DNA of 64,000 bases from an uncultured Acidovorax sp. (GTDB taxonomy: Bacteria > Pseudomonadota > Gammaproteobacteria > Burkholderiales > Burkholderiaceae_C), in assembly GCA_913774955.1 (NCBI GenBank), contig CAJYKV010000004.1, forward strand, positions 248,001 to 312,000. Reading direction: 5' to 3'. Numbering within the stretch: position 1 is the stretch's first letter; every line of letters starts with the position of its first letter. The translations under genes and the position numbers were made by a program. Below, in pieces: positions 22,018 to 31,116 of this stretch. The notes under the pieces were generated by a model that saw only the letters and a list, made by a program, of their open reading frames with translations, ran no database searches and was not told where the DNA came from.

Positions 22018-22925
22018 GCGCGGCTCCAGGCCTCGCGCAGTGCGCGCAAGGGGTGCCTGCACTCTTCCCGGAAGGCCGCCCACTGCTGGCGCCGCCAGTC
22101 CGACCGGTCCGGATGCAGATCCTGCGGCAGGAAAGGCCGCGCCAGCCGCGCATAGGTGGTGCGCGCGAACGCCACGTACTCGGGCGTCAGCCGGCCGGCG
22201 TGGAAGCGGGAGAAGTCGCGCCGCGCCGGCGACCACCACAGGTGGTTCCAGAGGTGCAGGCTGCACGCCCCGGAAGGCAGGGGACGGTCGCGCAGGAACA
22301 GGTCGTCGATGCGCTCCGGCCGCCAGTCGAACGCGTAGAACGAGGTTTCGGGCTCCACATGGAGCGCTCCCGGCATGCGCTGCGCGAGCTGGTAGGGCAG
22401 CAGCGTCGAGTGCCCGCTCCAGCTGCCGTCGAAACGGTCGGCCATGCCGGACAGCCAGGCGCGGCAATACGGGTCGCCGGCCGGCGCCGCGATCCACGCA
22501 TTGCAGTAGGAGGGCTGGGACGGATCGGGCGAGCGCTCCTCGCCGAGCACGCAGGTGCCGCGCCGCCACAGGTCCGCGGGCAGGCGGCGCACGAACAGCG
22601 TGTCGATGTCGGCATAGACGCCTCCCTCGGCAATGAGTGCCTGCAGCCGCACGAAGTCGGCGGCATGGGCGTAGCGGTAGCGCGCCACTTCCGGATCGGG
22701 GTACCGGAAGTTCTCCACCAGTTCGCAGCGCTCGGCGCGGCGCAGCTGCAGCACGGGCCGGATGCGGTCCCACCAGGGGCCCCAGGGCTCGTGCTCGTAG
22801 TGCAGCACGACCGATTCGGGCTGCTCCACCGCCAGGCACGAGGCCAGGCACAGGTAGTACATCAGGTGGAACGGCTCCGTCTGCGGCTTGAGGCCGAACA
22901 CGAAGTGGAAGGTGCGCGGGATCAT
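22011..22925 (-). CDS. Glycosyltransferase with DXD motif (GT32-like, capsular/mannosyl type)
   Basis: A 304-residue protein starting MIPRTFHFVFGLKPQTEP, the typical opening of GT32-like transferases that use the IP(K/R)xxHxxW-type N-terminal strand. The metal/nucleotide-sugar site ADIDTL is at residues 105-110 (DXD at 106-108), preceded by the helix YAHAADFVRLQALIAEGGVY that is diagnostic for the group. It would transfer a hexose in the cytoplasm. The start overlaps the stop of the upstream transferase (ATGA), and its end overlaps the ABC transporter start, so the whole series is coupled. Confidence 0.85.
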   Translation of the reverse strand: MIPRTFHFVFGLKPQTEPFHLMYYLCLASCLAVEQPESVVLHYEHEPWGPWWDRIRPVLQLRRAERCELVENFRYPDPEVARYRYAHAADFVRLQALIAEGGVYADIDTLFVRRLPADLWRRGTCVLGEERSPDPSQPSYCNAWIAAPAGDPYCRAWLSGMADRFDGSWSGHSTLLPYQLAQRMPGALHVEPETSFYAFDWRPERIDDLFLRDRPLPSGACSLHLWNHLWWSPARRDFSRFHAGRLTPEYVAFARTTYARLARPFLPQDLHPDRSDWRRQQWAAFREECRHPLRALREAWSRAW

Positions 22926-24106
22926 GCCGGGCGCTCCAGTGCCGTCCGCAGCGCCGCGAGCACCCGCTCCACGGCGAATTCCGTGCGGACGTGGGCCGCC
23001 AGCCGGCCGCCGCGCGCGCGCGCGGAGGCGGGATCCGCGGCCCATGCCCGCATGCAGCGACCGGCCTGCGCCGCGTCGGGCTCGGCCCAGGCATCGCGTG
23101 GCGAATAGCCCCGGGCCCACAGGGGCTCGTGGGCCGGCACCATCCGGTAGTCCAGCAGGCAGGCCAGTTCCGGCGGCAGGAAGTCGGTCTGGCCGCCATG
23201 GCCCGTCATCACCACCGGATTGCCGCTCCAGGCCGCGTCGAACGCGCCCAGGCCCCAGCCTTCCGTGCGCGTCAGGGACACGAAGGCGTCGCCCACCGTG
23301 TGCAGCGCGCGCATCTCGCCGTCGGTCAGATCGTCGTCGTCGATCACCCGCCACGGCGCGGGCGCGGGGTATCCCGCCGCCAGTGCCGCCGCGCTGCGGG
23401 AGGCGCGCGGATGCTGCCGCCGCCAGGCGGAGCGCCAGCGGCGGCTCCAGCGCGTCAGGTCCCGCGAGGACGTCTTGAGGATCAGCGTGACGGGATCGGC
23501 GCTGGTGAAGGTATCGAGGTAGGCGCGCAGCACGCGCTCCATGCCCTTGCGTTCGCTCCAGACGCCGATACCGTAGAACACGAAGCGGCCCTCCAGCGCC
23601 TGCGGGCCTCCCAGGCGACGGAGCAGGGCCGAGCGGCCCGCGGCATCGTCCGCATCGCTGTCGAACTGCGACAGATGCGGCACCACATGGATGGGCACGG
23701 TGACGCCGCCACGGCGGAACACTTCGACGTTCCAGCGGCAGGGCACGATCACCGCGTCGAGCCGGTTCAGCAGCGCCGGCCAATGGGCGGGCAGGCGCTC
23801 CAGCTCCCAGACCGTGTAGCCGACGACGCGCCGGCCGGCGGCCCGTTCGGCATCGAGCCATTCGGGGTAGTACTCGGGCACCGTGTGCAGCAGCACGGTG
23901 TCGTAGTCCAGCGGACGGTGCGCGAGCGGGCGCAGCTCGTCCTCCGTCACCTGGCCGGGCGCCACGGGCTGGTAGCGCGCGCCGGGGCAGCGCAGCGGCG
24001 TCCATTGCAGCGGCACGCCCGCTCCATGCAGCGCGCGCAGGTAGCCCTTGGCGGCGGTCGCATAGCCCGTCGTGTCCGCTGGCGAGACGTAGCGCAGCCC
24101 GCGCAT
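22922..24106 (-). CDS. Glycosyltransferase, GT4-like
   Basis: A 394-residue GT-B type transferase. It opens with MRGLRYVSPADTTGYATAAKGYLRAL, then shows VVGYTVWELERLPAHW and the segment DAVIVPCRWNVEVFRRGGV, which is common in family 4 transferases recognising the Rossmann core. The donor domain contains FYGIGVWSERKGMERVLRAY and, later, SLTRTEGWGLGAFDAAWSGNPVV with the E-x7-E-like donor site. The start shares one base with the stop of the GT2 gene upstream (TGATG). Product unknown. Confidence 0.86.
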   Translation of the reverse strand: MRGLRYVSPADTTGYATAAKGYLRALHGAGVPLQWTPLRCPGARYQPVAPGQVTEDELRPLAHRPLDYDTVLLHTVPEYYPEWLDAERAAGRRVVGYTVWELERLPAHWPALLNRLDAVIVPCRWNVEVFRRGGVTVPIHVVPHLSQFDSDADDAAGRSALLRRLGGPQALEGRFVFYGIGVWSERKGMERVLRAYLDTFTSADPVTLILKTSSRDLTRWSRRWRSAWRRQHPRASRSAAALAAGYPAPAPWRVIDDDDLTDGEMRALHTVGDAFVSLTRTEGWGLGAFDAAWSGNPVVMTGHGGQTDFLPPELACLLDYRMVPAHEPLWARGYSPRDAWAEPDAAQAGRCMRAWAADPASARARGGRLAAHVRTEFAVERVLAALRTALERPA

Positions 24107-25074
24107 CAGCCGCTGCCTTCCCTGCGTGCCGCCCGGGCGTAGCGCCACGCGCCGACGCAGACGCCGGCGATGCGCGCCGCATGGGCGATGCTGACCCAGC
24201 CGCGGAACACCAGCGCGTGCAGCCCCGCCGAGCCCAGCGTGAGCACCACCCAGCGCAGCGTGTGCCCGCCGAAGCGCCGCACGACGAACGCACCGTCGCC
24301 CTGCGCGTAGCGGTAGAAGCGCCGTGCCGCCCAGCGGTTCCATGGAGGGATCTTGTCGGGGTGCTCCATCTGGATCGCGGGATCGAAGCGCGCCCGCCAG
24401 CCGTGGCCCTCGCGCAGCATCCGGTCCACCAGCTCCACGCCTTCCGCGGCCGGGAAGGGCGCGCCCGGCCCGAAGCGGGTATCGAAGCCGCCCGCGGCCA
24501 CGAACAGCGCGCGCTCCACGAACAGCGTGGCTTCGGTCAGGCAGGCGAACATGGTCCAGCGGTCGAAATCTCCGGCCGCCCGGCGCCAGCGCAGCACCGA
24601 CGGCCGCTGCTCGGCAGTCACGGTGCGGCCCGTGGCGATGCGCACGCCGTCCATCGACAGCACCCGCCGCGCCGCGGCGAGCGTGTCCGGCTGGTAGCGG
24701 CAATCGTCGTCGGGAAACCCGATCCACCGGCCACGTGCCAGCGCGGCGCCCGCGTTGCGTGCCGCTGAGGCGCCGCGCGCGGGCAGGCACAGGCGCCGGA
24801 TCTGCAGGCGGCCGGCGACGCCGTCGATCACCCGCGCGAGGTGGTCGCCCTGCGTCTGGTCGGCAACGATGACCTCGAAGCTGCGCTCGGTGCTGTGCGC
24901 GAGGCTGTCCAGCAGGGCCTGCAGCAGTGCGCCGTCGGGATCGATGGTGGCGACGACGAGCGAAAAATCCGGCGCCGCGCCCGCAGCGGGGCGACCGGGC
25001 AGGGCTCCGGACGGCGCCGGATGGGAAACGGAAGCCGGGTCGGCTGTCGGGGAAGCGGGGAAGGGGGCGGACAT
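24106..25074 (-). CDS. Glycosyltransferase family 2, first gene of the glycan operon
   Basis: A GT-A type transferase of 322 residues if started at ATG 25074 (MSAPFP). An in-frame ATG at 25158 would add 28 Arg/Pro-rich residues that look non-coding. The first 35 residues are Pro/Ala-rich, then FSLVVATIDPDGALLQALLDSL starts the nucleotide-binding fold. The DXD-like site is DDD at 122-124 (FPDDDCRY). The C-terminus has a hydrophobic stretch (about 285-310) that may attach to the membrane. It heads a five-gene coupled operon with three other transferases and one ABC exporter, suggesting a short surface glycan or glycolipid. Confidence 0.85.
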   Translation of the reverse strand: MSAPFPASPTADPASVSHPAPSGALPGRPAAGAAPDFSLVVATIDPDGALLQALLDSLAHSTERSFEVIVADQTQGDHLARVIDGVAGRLQIRRLCLPARGASAARNAGAALARGRWIGFPDDDCRYQPDTLAAARRVLSMDGVRIATGRTVTAEQRPSVLRWRRAAGDFDRWTMFACLTEATLFVERALFVAAGGFDTRFGPGAPFPAAEGVELVDRMLREGHGWRARFDPAIQMEHPDKIPPWNRWAARRFYRYAQGDGAFVVRRFGGHTLRWVVLTLGSAGLHALVFRGWVSIAHAARIAGVCVGAWRYARAARREGSG

Positions 25075-25382
25075 GGATCGTGGGACAGGGCATCGGCTGC
25101 CTGCACGCCCGGGCAGGGCGTGGCTCCGGACCGGCAGCCGTCCGCTCGACGCTGCCATCGGGTCCCGGATGAGGGCCGTGGCTCAGCGGAGCCGAAGGGG
25201 GACCGTGGGAGTCCGATCCTGCCAGAAACCGCCGACTCAGCCTTGCCCTATCCCCCACCGCCTGTGCGGTACGGCAGGCCGCATTTGCGCTTTTCCCCGG
25301 TGCGGAAGGCGCCGGACCTGGCGCCATGCATGGCAGGCCGCGGGCGTGCCCCGGAGGCGCCGCGGCCCACGACTTCTTCGTG
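25075..25382 (-). promoter_or_regulatory. 308-base gap upstream of the glycan operon
   Basis: No convincing coding frame is present. It is the 3' side of suhB and must hold the promoter of the glycan operon. I see no clear sigma-70 boxes and no strong terminator hairpin with a U-tract. A G/A-rich stretch precedes the GT2 start but does not form a standard Shine-Dalgarno at good spacing. Confidence 0.4.
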
Positions 25383-26324
25383 TCAGAACGGCGCGCGCGG
25401 CGCCTCCTCGGTGCCGTCCGCTTGAGGAACCTGCGCCGCTTCCGGTTCCGCAGCGGGCACGCCCGCCGGGGTGTCGCTCTGCACGGCCTGCCGCACGGCG
25501 GCCTTGTCGCCGGCGCTCGCGAACTTGCTGTACTTGGTCAGGATGGGCACGAGCTGGCCGTAGATGCGGGGCGAGGCCGCCAGGCATTCGCGCTGCTCGA
25601 GGAAGTCGGCCTCGCCCGTGAAGTTGCCCACCAGCCCGCCGGCTTCGGTCACCAGCAGCGAGCCGGCGGCCACGTCCCAGATCGACAGGCCCGTCTCGAA
25701 GAATCCTTCGGTGAAGCCGGCCGCCACGTAGGCGAGATCCAGCGCGGCGGCGCCGGGGCGGCGCAGGCCGGCCGTGCGCTGCATCACGTCGGACATGATG
25801 TGCAGATAGGTCTTGAAGTTGTCGCCCGGGCGGAACGGGAACCCGGTGGACAGCAGGCTTTCCTTCAGCTGCGTGCGCTTGGAGACACGGATGCGCCGCT
25901 CGTTCAGGTAGGCGCCGCGGCCCTTGGTGGCCGTGAACAGGTCGTTGCGGGTCGGGTCGTAGATGACGGCCTGCTCGACCTTGCCGCGCACCATGAGCGC
26001 GATGCTCACGCAGTACACGGGAAAGCCGTGGATGAAGTTGGTGGTGCCGTCCAGCGGGTCGATGACCCAGATGAATTCCGAATCCTTGGCACCGTACTGG
26101 CTGCCCGACTCCTCGGCCAGGATGCCATGGCCCGGGTAGGCCGTGAGCAGCGTCTCGATGATCGCCTGCTCGCTCGCGTGGTCCACCTCGGTCACGAAGT
26201 CGTTGATCTGCTTCTGCGAAACGCGCACCGCCTCGACGTCGAGCGCCGCGCGGTTGATGATGGCGCCGGCGGCGCGTGCGGCCTTGATGGCCACGTTGAG
26301 CATGGGATGCAGATTGGACGACAT
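25383..26324 (-). CDS. suhB: Inositol-1-monophosphatase family protein SuhB
   Basis: A 313-residue Mg2+-dependent phosphatase. Metal-site motifs are EES at 71-73 and DPLDGTTN at 89-96, and the second motif is [18 protein letters not shown] near residue 215. The body matches SuhB, which in E. coli also joins the rRNA antitermination complex. A C-terminal tail of about 45 Ala/Pro/Glu-rich residues extends beyond the usual 265. The start is the first ATG before [16 protein letters not shown]. It is a single gene, facing the same way as the ABC-2 transporter genes upstream but 135 bases away. Confidence 0.95.
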   Translation of the reverse strand: MSSNLHPMLNVAIKAARAAGAIINRAALDVEAVRVSQKQINDFVTEVDHASEQAIIETLLTAYPGHGILAEESGSQYGAKDSEFIWVIDPLDGTTNFIHGFPVYCVSIALMVRGKVEQAVIYDPTRNDLFTATKGRGAYLNERRIRVSKRTQLKESLLSTGFPFRPGDNFKTYLHIMSDVMQRTAGLRRPGAAALDLAYVAAGFTEGFFETGLSIWDVAAGSLLVTEAGGLVGNFTGEADFLEQRECLAASPRIYGQLVPILTKYSKFASAGDKAAVRQAVQSDTPAGVPAAEPEAAQVPQADGTEEAPRAPF

Positions 26325-26459
26325 GAATTGTGGTGAAGGAGCGGCCGCCGGGGCGGAAAAAGGAATCGCCCGGCGATGCGGGCGTGATGGACCGGTATTT
26401 TAACGCCCCCGCGGAATTTCTTCAGCGGCCTGCCCCAGTGCCCGGCGCCGCCCTTCGGC

Positions 26460-27269
26460 TCAGCTACCCGTGGAGGCGTAGCGCCGCACACCTGAGCGCC
26501 AGAAGAACGACGATGCCCCGAGGAACGCGAAGCCCGCGAGCGGCGACACCCATCCCACCCACGCCGGGGCGCCGAGCGGATCGGCCCGGCCGAGGATCGG
26601 CAGCACCGGGTAGTAGGCCACGCAGGCGAGCGGCACCGCGAAGGTGAGCAGCCAGCGGAACCAGCGCGCATACAGCGCCAGCGGGTACTGCGCCGCCTCC
26701 ACGCCGCCGTAGGTCAGCACGTTGGCGATCTCCAGGCTCTCCACCGTCCAGAACGACAGCGCGCCCTGCAGCACCAGGATGCCCAGGAAGAGCGCCACGC
26801 CGCCCGCCACCGCGAACACCGCCAGCGCCACCGCCGGCACGCTCCATGCGACGCCGGCCTGCGCCGCGCCCCAGGCCAGCACCGCCAGCCCCTGCAGCTG
26901 CCGGCCCAGGCGGCTCACGCGCACGTCGTGGCCCATCAGCTGCAGCCACACCGGCCGCGGCCGCAAGAGCAGCCGGTCGAACGCGCCGGTGCGCAGAAAC
27001 TGCGTGCCCAGCACGTCGAAGCCGCGGCCCAGCGCGTCCGCGATCGCGAACATGCAATTAACCAGCCCGTAGAAGACGGCCACTTCGCCGATGCGCCAGC
27101 CCTGCACGTCGCCGAAGCGGTGGAACAGCGCCCACACCGCGGCGACCTCGATCCCTGTGACCAGGAACTGGCCCAGGGTGAGCATCAGGGCCGATCCCGG
27201 ATAGCGTGCCTGCCCGCTCAGCGAGGCCCGCGCGAGCCGCAGGAACAATGCCATCGATCCCGTGCGCAC
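26460..27269 (-). CDS. ABC-2 type transporter permease (second of two)
   Basis: A membrane protein of 269 residues if started at GTG 27269, which has a GGGAGG Shine-Dalgarno five bases upstream; ATG 27254 (MALFLRLARASL) is the alternative. About six hydrophobic segments are visible. The pattern ARASLSGQARYPGSALMLTLGQF, with LRTGAFDRLLLRPRPVWLQLMG in the middle, is typical of DUF990-like ABC-2 permeases that occur in pairs with a COG4586-type ATPase. It begins 2 bases after the stop of the first permease. The substrate is unknown. Confidence 0.85.
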   Translation of the reverse strand: MRTGSMALFLRLARASLSGQARYPGSALMLTLGQFLVTGIEVAAVWALFHRFGDVQGWRIGEVAVFYGLVNCMFAIADALGRGFDVLGTQFLRTGAFDRLLLRPRPVWLQLMGHDVRVSRLGRQLQGLAVLAWGAAQAGVAWSVPAVALAVFAVAGGVALFLGILVLQGALSFWTVESLEIANVLTYGGVEAAQYPLALYARWFRWLLTFAVPLACVAYYPVLPILGRADPLGAPAWVGWVSPLAGFAFLGASSFFWRSGVRRYASTGS

Positions 27270-27270
27270 C

Positions 27271-28104
27271 TCAGCCTCCCTGCACTTCGAGGCGGCGCAT
27301 CGTGCGGGCCATGCAGGCGCGGCCCAGCAGCACCAGCAGCAGCGTCCAGAAGCCTTGCAGGGCCAGTCCCGCCAGCGCGTCCAGCCCGGCGAGGCGCCCG
27401 AAATAGATCCGCGCCGGAATGTCCACCACGCCCGCCAGCGGCTGCAGCAGCAGTGCCGCCTGCCAGGCATCGGGCAGCAGCGCCAGCGGCAGCAGGTTGC
27501 CCGACAGCACGATCACCACCGGCGCGGCCAGCGTGTTGATGCCGCGCTCGTTGAGCGCGGCGGCGGTGGCCACATTGAGCAGCATCACCAGCGCGGTGGA
27601 GAGCAGCAGGGCCAGCACCAGCGCCGCAATGGATGCCGCCAGCGCGGCCCCTCTAGCCGGCGGCTGCAGCCCCCAGGCACCCAGGCCCGCCAGCGGCAGC
27701 GCCACGCCGGTGAAGGCGGTCATCATGGCCATGCGCGGCAGCACGCGCGCGGCCGTCCAGCCGGCGGAGCGGGAGAACCAGAAGGTGTAGGCATCCACCG
27801 GCCGCAGCCGGTCGTAGGCCACCGAGCCCGTGCGCACCGCCTGCGCGATCTCCGGGTCGCTGCCCCAGGGCAGCAGCGCGAACAGCCCCTGCGCCAGCCA
27901 GACGTAGGTGATGGCCTGCTCCAGCGACAGGGGCGCGGGTGCCTGCGCCGCGGCCGCGCCGCCGTAGAACGCGGCCAGCACCATCGCCTTGATGCCGCCC
28001 CACCAGCACTGCGTGGCGAAGCCCGCCCAGGCCGCGGTGCGGTACTGCAGCATCACCAGAAAGCGCGACACGAAGGCCGCGGCATAGGGCCGAACCATGG
28101 ACAT
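27271..28104 (-). CDS. ABC-2 type transporter permease (first of two)
   Basis: A 277-residue membrane protein starting MSMVRPYAAAFVSRFLVMLQYR, with six hydrophobic segments. The central signature VRTGSVAYDRLRPVDAYTFWFSRSAG parallels the equivalent region of its partner permease, so the two look like diverged halves of a heterodimer. ATG 28104 is used; ATG 28098 is also possible. It lies 11 bases downstream of the ATPase gene. A multidrug, lipid or polymer exporter is plausible, but nothing in the sequence defines the cargo. Confidence 0.87.
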   Translation of the reverse strand: MSMVRPYAAAFVSRFLVMLQYRTAAWAGFATQCWWGGIKAMVLAAFYGGAAAAQAPAPLSLEQAITYVWLAQGLFALLPWGSDPEIAQAVRTGSVAYDRLRPVDAYTFWFSRSAGWTAARVLPRMAMMTAFTGVALPLAGLGAWGLQPPARGAALAASIAALVLALLLSTALVMLLNVATAAALNERGINTLAAPVVIVLSGNLLPLALLPDAWQAALLLQPLAGVVDIPARIYFGRLAGLDALAGLALQGFWTLLLVLLGRACMARTMRRLEVQGG

Positions 28105-28115
28105 GTGCGCGGCCC

Positions 28116-28973
28116 TCAGCCCTCGGCCGCGCCGTGCAGGGCGTAGAAGCGCGCGATCACGGCCTCGATCGCCAGGTCGTCGTCGGCCTCGGCCTCGGCG
28201 CCCATGCCCTCGGCGCGCCGCGCGGCGGCGACCTGCGCGCGCAGCCCCTCCACCGGCCCGTCGGCCAGCACGCGGCCATGGCCGATCACGATCACGCGCC
28301 CGGCCAGCGCCTCGATGTCGTGCATGTCGTGCGTGGTGAGCAGCACCGTGGTGCCGCGCTCGCGGTGGGCGCGCCGCACGAAGTCGCGCACCGCCAGCTT
28401 GGAGGGCGCGTCCAGTCCGATCGTGGGTTCGTCGAGGAACAGGATGTCCGGCTCGTGCAGCAGGGCGGCGGCGATCTCGGCGCGCATGCGCTGGCCCAGC
28501 GACAGCTGCCGCACGGGCTGGTCGAGCACGCGCTCCAGGTGCAGCAGCGCCACCAGCTCGTCGCGCGTGCGCTCGAAGCGGTGCGCGTCCACGCGGTAGA
28601 TGTCGCGCAGCAGCGCGAAGCCGTCGCGCACGGGCAGGTCCCACCACAGTTGCGTGCGCTGCCCGAAAACGGCGCCGATGCGGCCCACGTGCCGCTCGCG
28701 GTCGGTGAACGGGTCGCGGCCGTCGATGCGGACGCTGCCGCCGTCGGGCCGCAGGATGCCCGCCAGGATCTTGATGGTGGTCGACTTGCCGGCACCGTTC
28801 GGGCCGATGAAGCCCAGCATCTCGCCGCTCTGGAGTTCGAACGACACGCCGGAGAGCGCTTCCACGGTGCGGTAGCGCGGGCGCACCATCGCCCGCAGCG
28901 CGCCGAGCACGCCGGGGTCGCGTTCATGCACGCGGTAGGACTTGCGGAGCTGGTGGACGACGATCTGGGCCAT
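28116..28973 (-). CDS. ABC-2 type transporter ATP-binding protein (COG4586-like)
   Basis: A 285-residue ATPase with Walker A GPNGAGKST, the variant signature LSLGQRMR (Leu and Ala-free instead of LSGGQ), Walker B ILFLDEPTIGLD and the H-loop THD. The N-terminal insertion RDPGVLGALRAMVRPRYRTVEAL between the first two strands is typical of ATPases paired with DUF990-type permeases. A polar C-terminal tail of about 30 residues is rich in Ala/Glu/Asp. The start is ATG 28973; the frame continues upstream, but into the AT-richer leader of otsA. It is the first gene of a three-gene operon. Confidence 0.9.
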   Translation of the reverse strand: MAQIVVHQLRKSYRVHERDPGVLGALRAMVRPRYRTVEALSGVSFELQSGEMLGFIGPNGAGKSTTIKILAGILRPDGGSVRIDGRDPFTDRERHVGRIGAVFGQRTQLWWDLPVRDGFALLRDIYRVDAHRFERTRDELVALLHLERVLDQPVRQLSLGQRMRAEIAAALLHEPDILFLDEPTIGLDAPSKLAVRDFVRRAHRERGTTVLLTTHDMHDIEALAGRVIVIGHGRVLADGPVEGLRAQVAAARRAEGMGAEAEADDDLAIEAVIARFYALHGAAEG

Positions 28974-29319
28974 GGCAGGGGGCGCGAATGCTACATGAAT
29001 GGATGGCGGTGCGACAGCGCTCCCTCCGGATGCCGACGCGAAACCCTCGCTGGAAAGACGAAGCACCATCCTGCTGCAATCATTTTGCGACGCATAATAA
29101 ATATTCGGGATCAATTAATGCGGCGGCCCTGTGGTCAAAGATAAACTGCATTCCATTATTTCCGGAGGGTCCGGAAATGTTTCACCAGGGCCTCGCCGTC
29201 TTGTCGATTATCTCTCGCGCCAGGCGGCGGTCGGGGGTAATGGCGGCTGGCTGCGATCCCATGGCACGCAGCCTTCGCGCAGAAAGACACCAGGCCCACT
29301 GCCAGAAAAGGAAATCTAT
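28974..29319. promoter_or_regulatory. AT-richer divergent promoter region between ABC-2 operon and otsA
   Basis: The 346 bases contain no credible gene. Base composition drops sharply around 29085-29160 (stretches such as CGCATAATAAATATTCGG and ATCAATTAATG), unlike any other gap in this window. The region should hold the otsA promoter and that of the ABC-2 operon. A perfect 9-3-9 inverted repeat lies at 29158-29178 and is listed separately. Confidence 0.55.
29158..29178. promoter_or_regulatory. Perfect inverted repeat upstream of otsA
   Basis: ATTTCCGGA, spacer GGG, TCCGGAAAT: a perfect 9-base inverted repeat with a 3-base spacer, about 140 bases before the otsA start. It could be an operator for a dimeric regulator or a hairpin in the leader RNA. 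There is no U-tract, so it is not a typical terminator. Confidence 0.5.
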
Positions 29320-30960
29320 ATGGTCAGGTCCGTTTCGACCTCTTCCCGCCATTCCGCCTTCCAGGCGTCCGCCGATCGTCCACCGGCCCCTGCCCCAGAC
29401 GGCACGCAGCCGCAGCAGCCGCCCGGCGAAGCATCGGCGCATTCCGTGCTGTCTTCGCTGCGCAAGCGGCGCCGGCCCCCCGGCGACGGCACGCCGTCCC
29501 TGCAACGATCCTCCGGGCCGGAGGGCCGCCTGGTGGTGGTGTCCAACCGGATGGTGGATCCTTCGAAGGCCGCCGCAGGGGGAGTCGCGGTCGCGCTCGC
29601 CGATACCATGCAGGGCAACGAAGGCCTCTGGATGGGCTGGAGCGGCGACATCGGCGGGAGGCCGGGAACCCCGAAAATCAAGACCCAGCCCTTCGGAAAA
29701 TCCACGCTCGTGGGCATGGATCTCAGCCGTGCGCAATTCAATCATTATTATTCCGGCTTCTACAATTCGGTGCTCTGGCCGGTCATGCAGAACAGCGCGC
29801 AATGGGCGGATCTGAAGCCCGGGCATTACGGCGTCTACCGGCAGGTGAATCAGATATTCGCCTCGCAGCTGGCGCCGCTACTGCGCGACGACGACGTCCT
29901 CTGGATCCACGACTGCCATCTGATACCACTGGCCGAAGAGCTTCGCAAGCTGGGCTGCCGACAGCGCATCGGCTTCTTCAACCACAGTCCGTTTCCGGCG
30001 CCGGACGTCTTCAAGGCGATCCCGCAGCACAGGGAACTCATGCAATCCCTTTTCAGCTACGACCTCGTGGGCATGCAGATTCCCAGGGACGTGGACCACC
30101 TGCGCGAGTACGTGCGCGCCGAGCGTGCGCAGGAGGCCGAGGATGGAAAGACCCTGCAGGCCTATGGCCGGCGCATCCAGCTCGAGCACTTTCCCATCGG
30201 CATCGATTTCCAGAATCTCATGGAACTGAAGCCGGATGCCGATTCCGACTGGATCCTGGACAAGGTCCGGGCCGAGAAGGACCAGGGCCGCATGCTCATG
30301 GTGGGCGTGGAGCGGCTGGATTACGCGAAGGGCATTCCGGACCGGCTCTCCGCGCTTGGGGATCTGCTGGAGAGCCGCGCAGACCTGCGCGGGAAGGTGA
30401 CCTTCGTGCAGATCGGCGCCCCGTCCCGGCAGAACGTGCGGGCCTATGCGGACCTGGCCCGCGACACCCGCAAGCTCGTGGACGGCATCAACCAGCGGTA
30501 CGGAACCGGGTCCTGGCAACCCATCCTCTACATCGACCGGTCGGTCAAGCGCAATGCCCTGCCGGACATCTACCGCATGAGCCGGGTGGGGGTGATCACC
30601 TCGGTGGCGGACGGCATGAACCTGGTGTCCAAGGAGTACGTGGCCACGCAGGATGCGAATGACCCTGGCGTTCTGGTGCTGTCCGAAGGCGCGGGCGCCG
30701 CCTACCAGCTCAAGGATGCGGTCCAGATACCGCCGTCCGACCTGCATGCCATCACCCGCGCCTACGAGCAGGCCCTTTCCATGGGGCCGGAAGAGCGCAA
30801 GGAGCGCCATTCACGGCTGCTGGACAACGTCAGGACCGAAGACCTGGCCCAGTGGCGCTCGAATTACCTCTCCGCGCTGCGCACGGTTCCGCCGTCGGCT
30901 CCCGGTGACGGAAGCTCCGTGCCCGGGCGGGTTGCGAAGCGGGCGCGTCCCTCGGCCTGA
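29320..30960 (+). CDS. otsA: Trehalose-6-phosphate synthase (UDP-glucose dependent)
   Basis: A GT20 family enzyme making trehalose-6-phosphate from UDP-glucose and glucose-6-phosphate, for osmotic and desiccation stress. The catalytic core starts near residue 70 (LVVVSNRMVDP) and contains GGVAVAL, HDCHLIPLAEEL, GFFNHSPFPAPDVF (with His-Ser-Pro instead of the usual His-Ile-Pro), GVERLDYAKGIPDRL and DGMNLVSKEYVA. The total is 546 residues against about 470 usual; the extra is a polar, Ser/Pro/Arg-rich N-terminal tail. The start at 29320 has an AAGGA Shine-Dalgarno. There is no otsB phosphatase beside it. Codon use in the first third is visibly less GC-biased than in the neighbours. Confidence 0.93.
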   Translation: MVRSVSTSSRHSAFQASADRPPAPAPDGTQPQQPPGEASAHSVLSSLRKRRRPPGDGTPSLQRSSGPEGRLVVVSNRMVDPSKAAAGGVAVALADTMQGNEGLWMGWSGDIGGRPGTPKIKTQPFGKSTLVGMDLSRAQFNHYYSGFYNSVLWPVMQNSAQWADLKPGHYGVYRQVNQIFASQLAPLLRDDDVLWIHDCHLIPLAEELRKLGCRQRIGFFNHSPFPAPDVFKAIPQHRELMQSLFSYDLVGMQIPRDVDHLREYVRAERAQEAEDGKTLQAYGRRIQLEHFPIGIDFQNLMELKPDADSDWILDKVRAEKDQGRMLMVGVERLDYAKGIPDRLSALGDLLESRADLRGKVTFVQIGAPSRQNVRAYADLARDTRKLVDGINQRYGTGSWQPILYIDRSVKRNALPDIYRMSRVGVITSVADGMNLVSKEYVATQDANDPGVLVLSEGAGAAYQLKDAVQIPPSDLHAITRAYEQALSMGPEERKERHSRLLDNVRTEDLAQWRSNYLSALRTVPPSAPGDGSSVPGRVAKRARPSA

Positions 30961-31116
30961 CGGCGCCGTCCGGAAGCCGGTGCGCCTGGATGCGCGCCGG
31001 CAGCGGGTCCGGCCGCGCGCAGCGGCAACGGGCGGGGCCGGGAGCGGCACGGTGGTGCGGCGACAATCGCGGGTTCGTTCCGTCCCACGCTGTCCGCCCG
31101 CCTGCCGCACTTCGCC

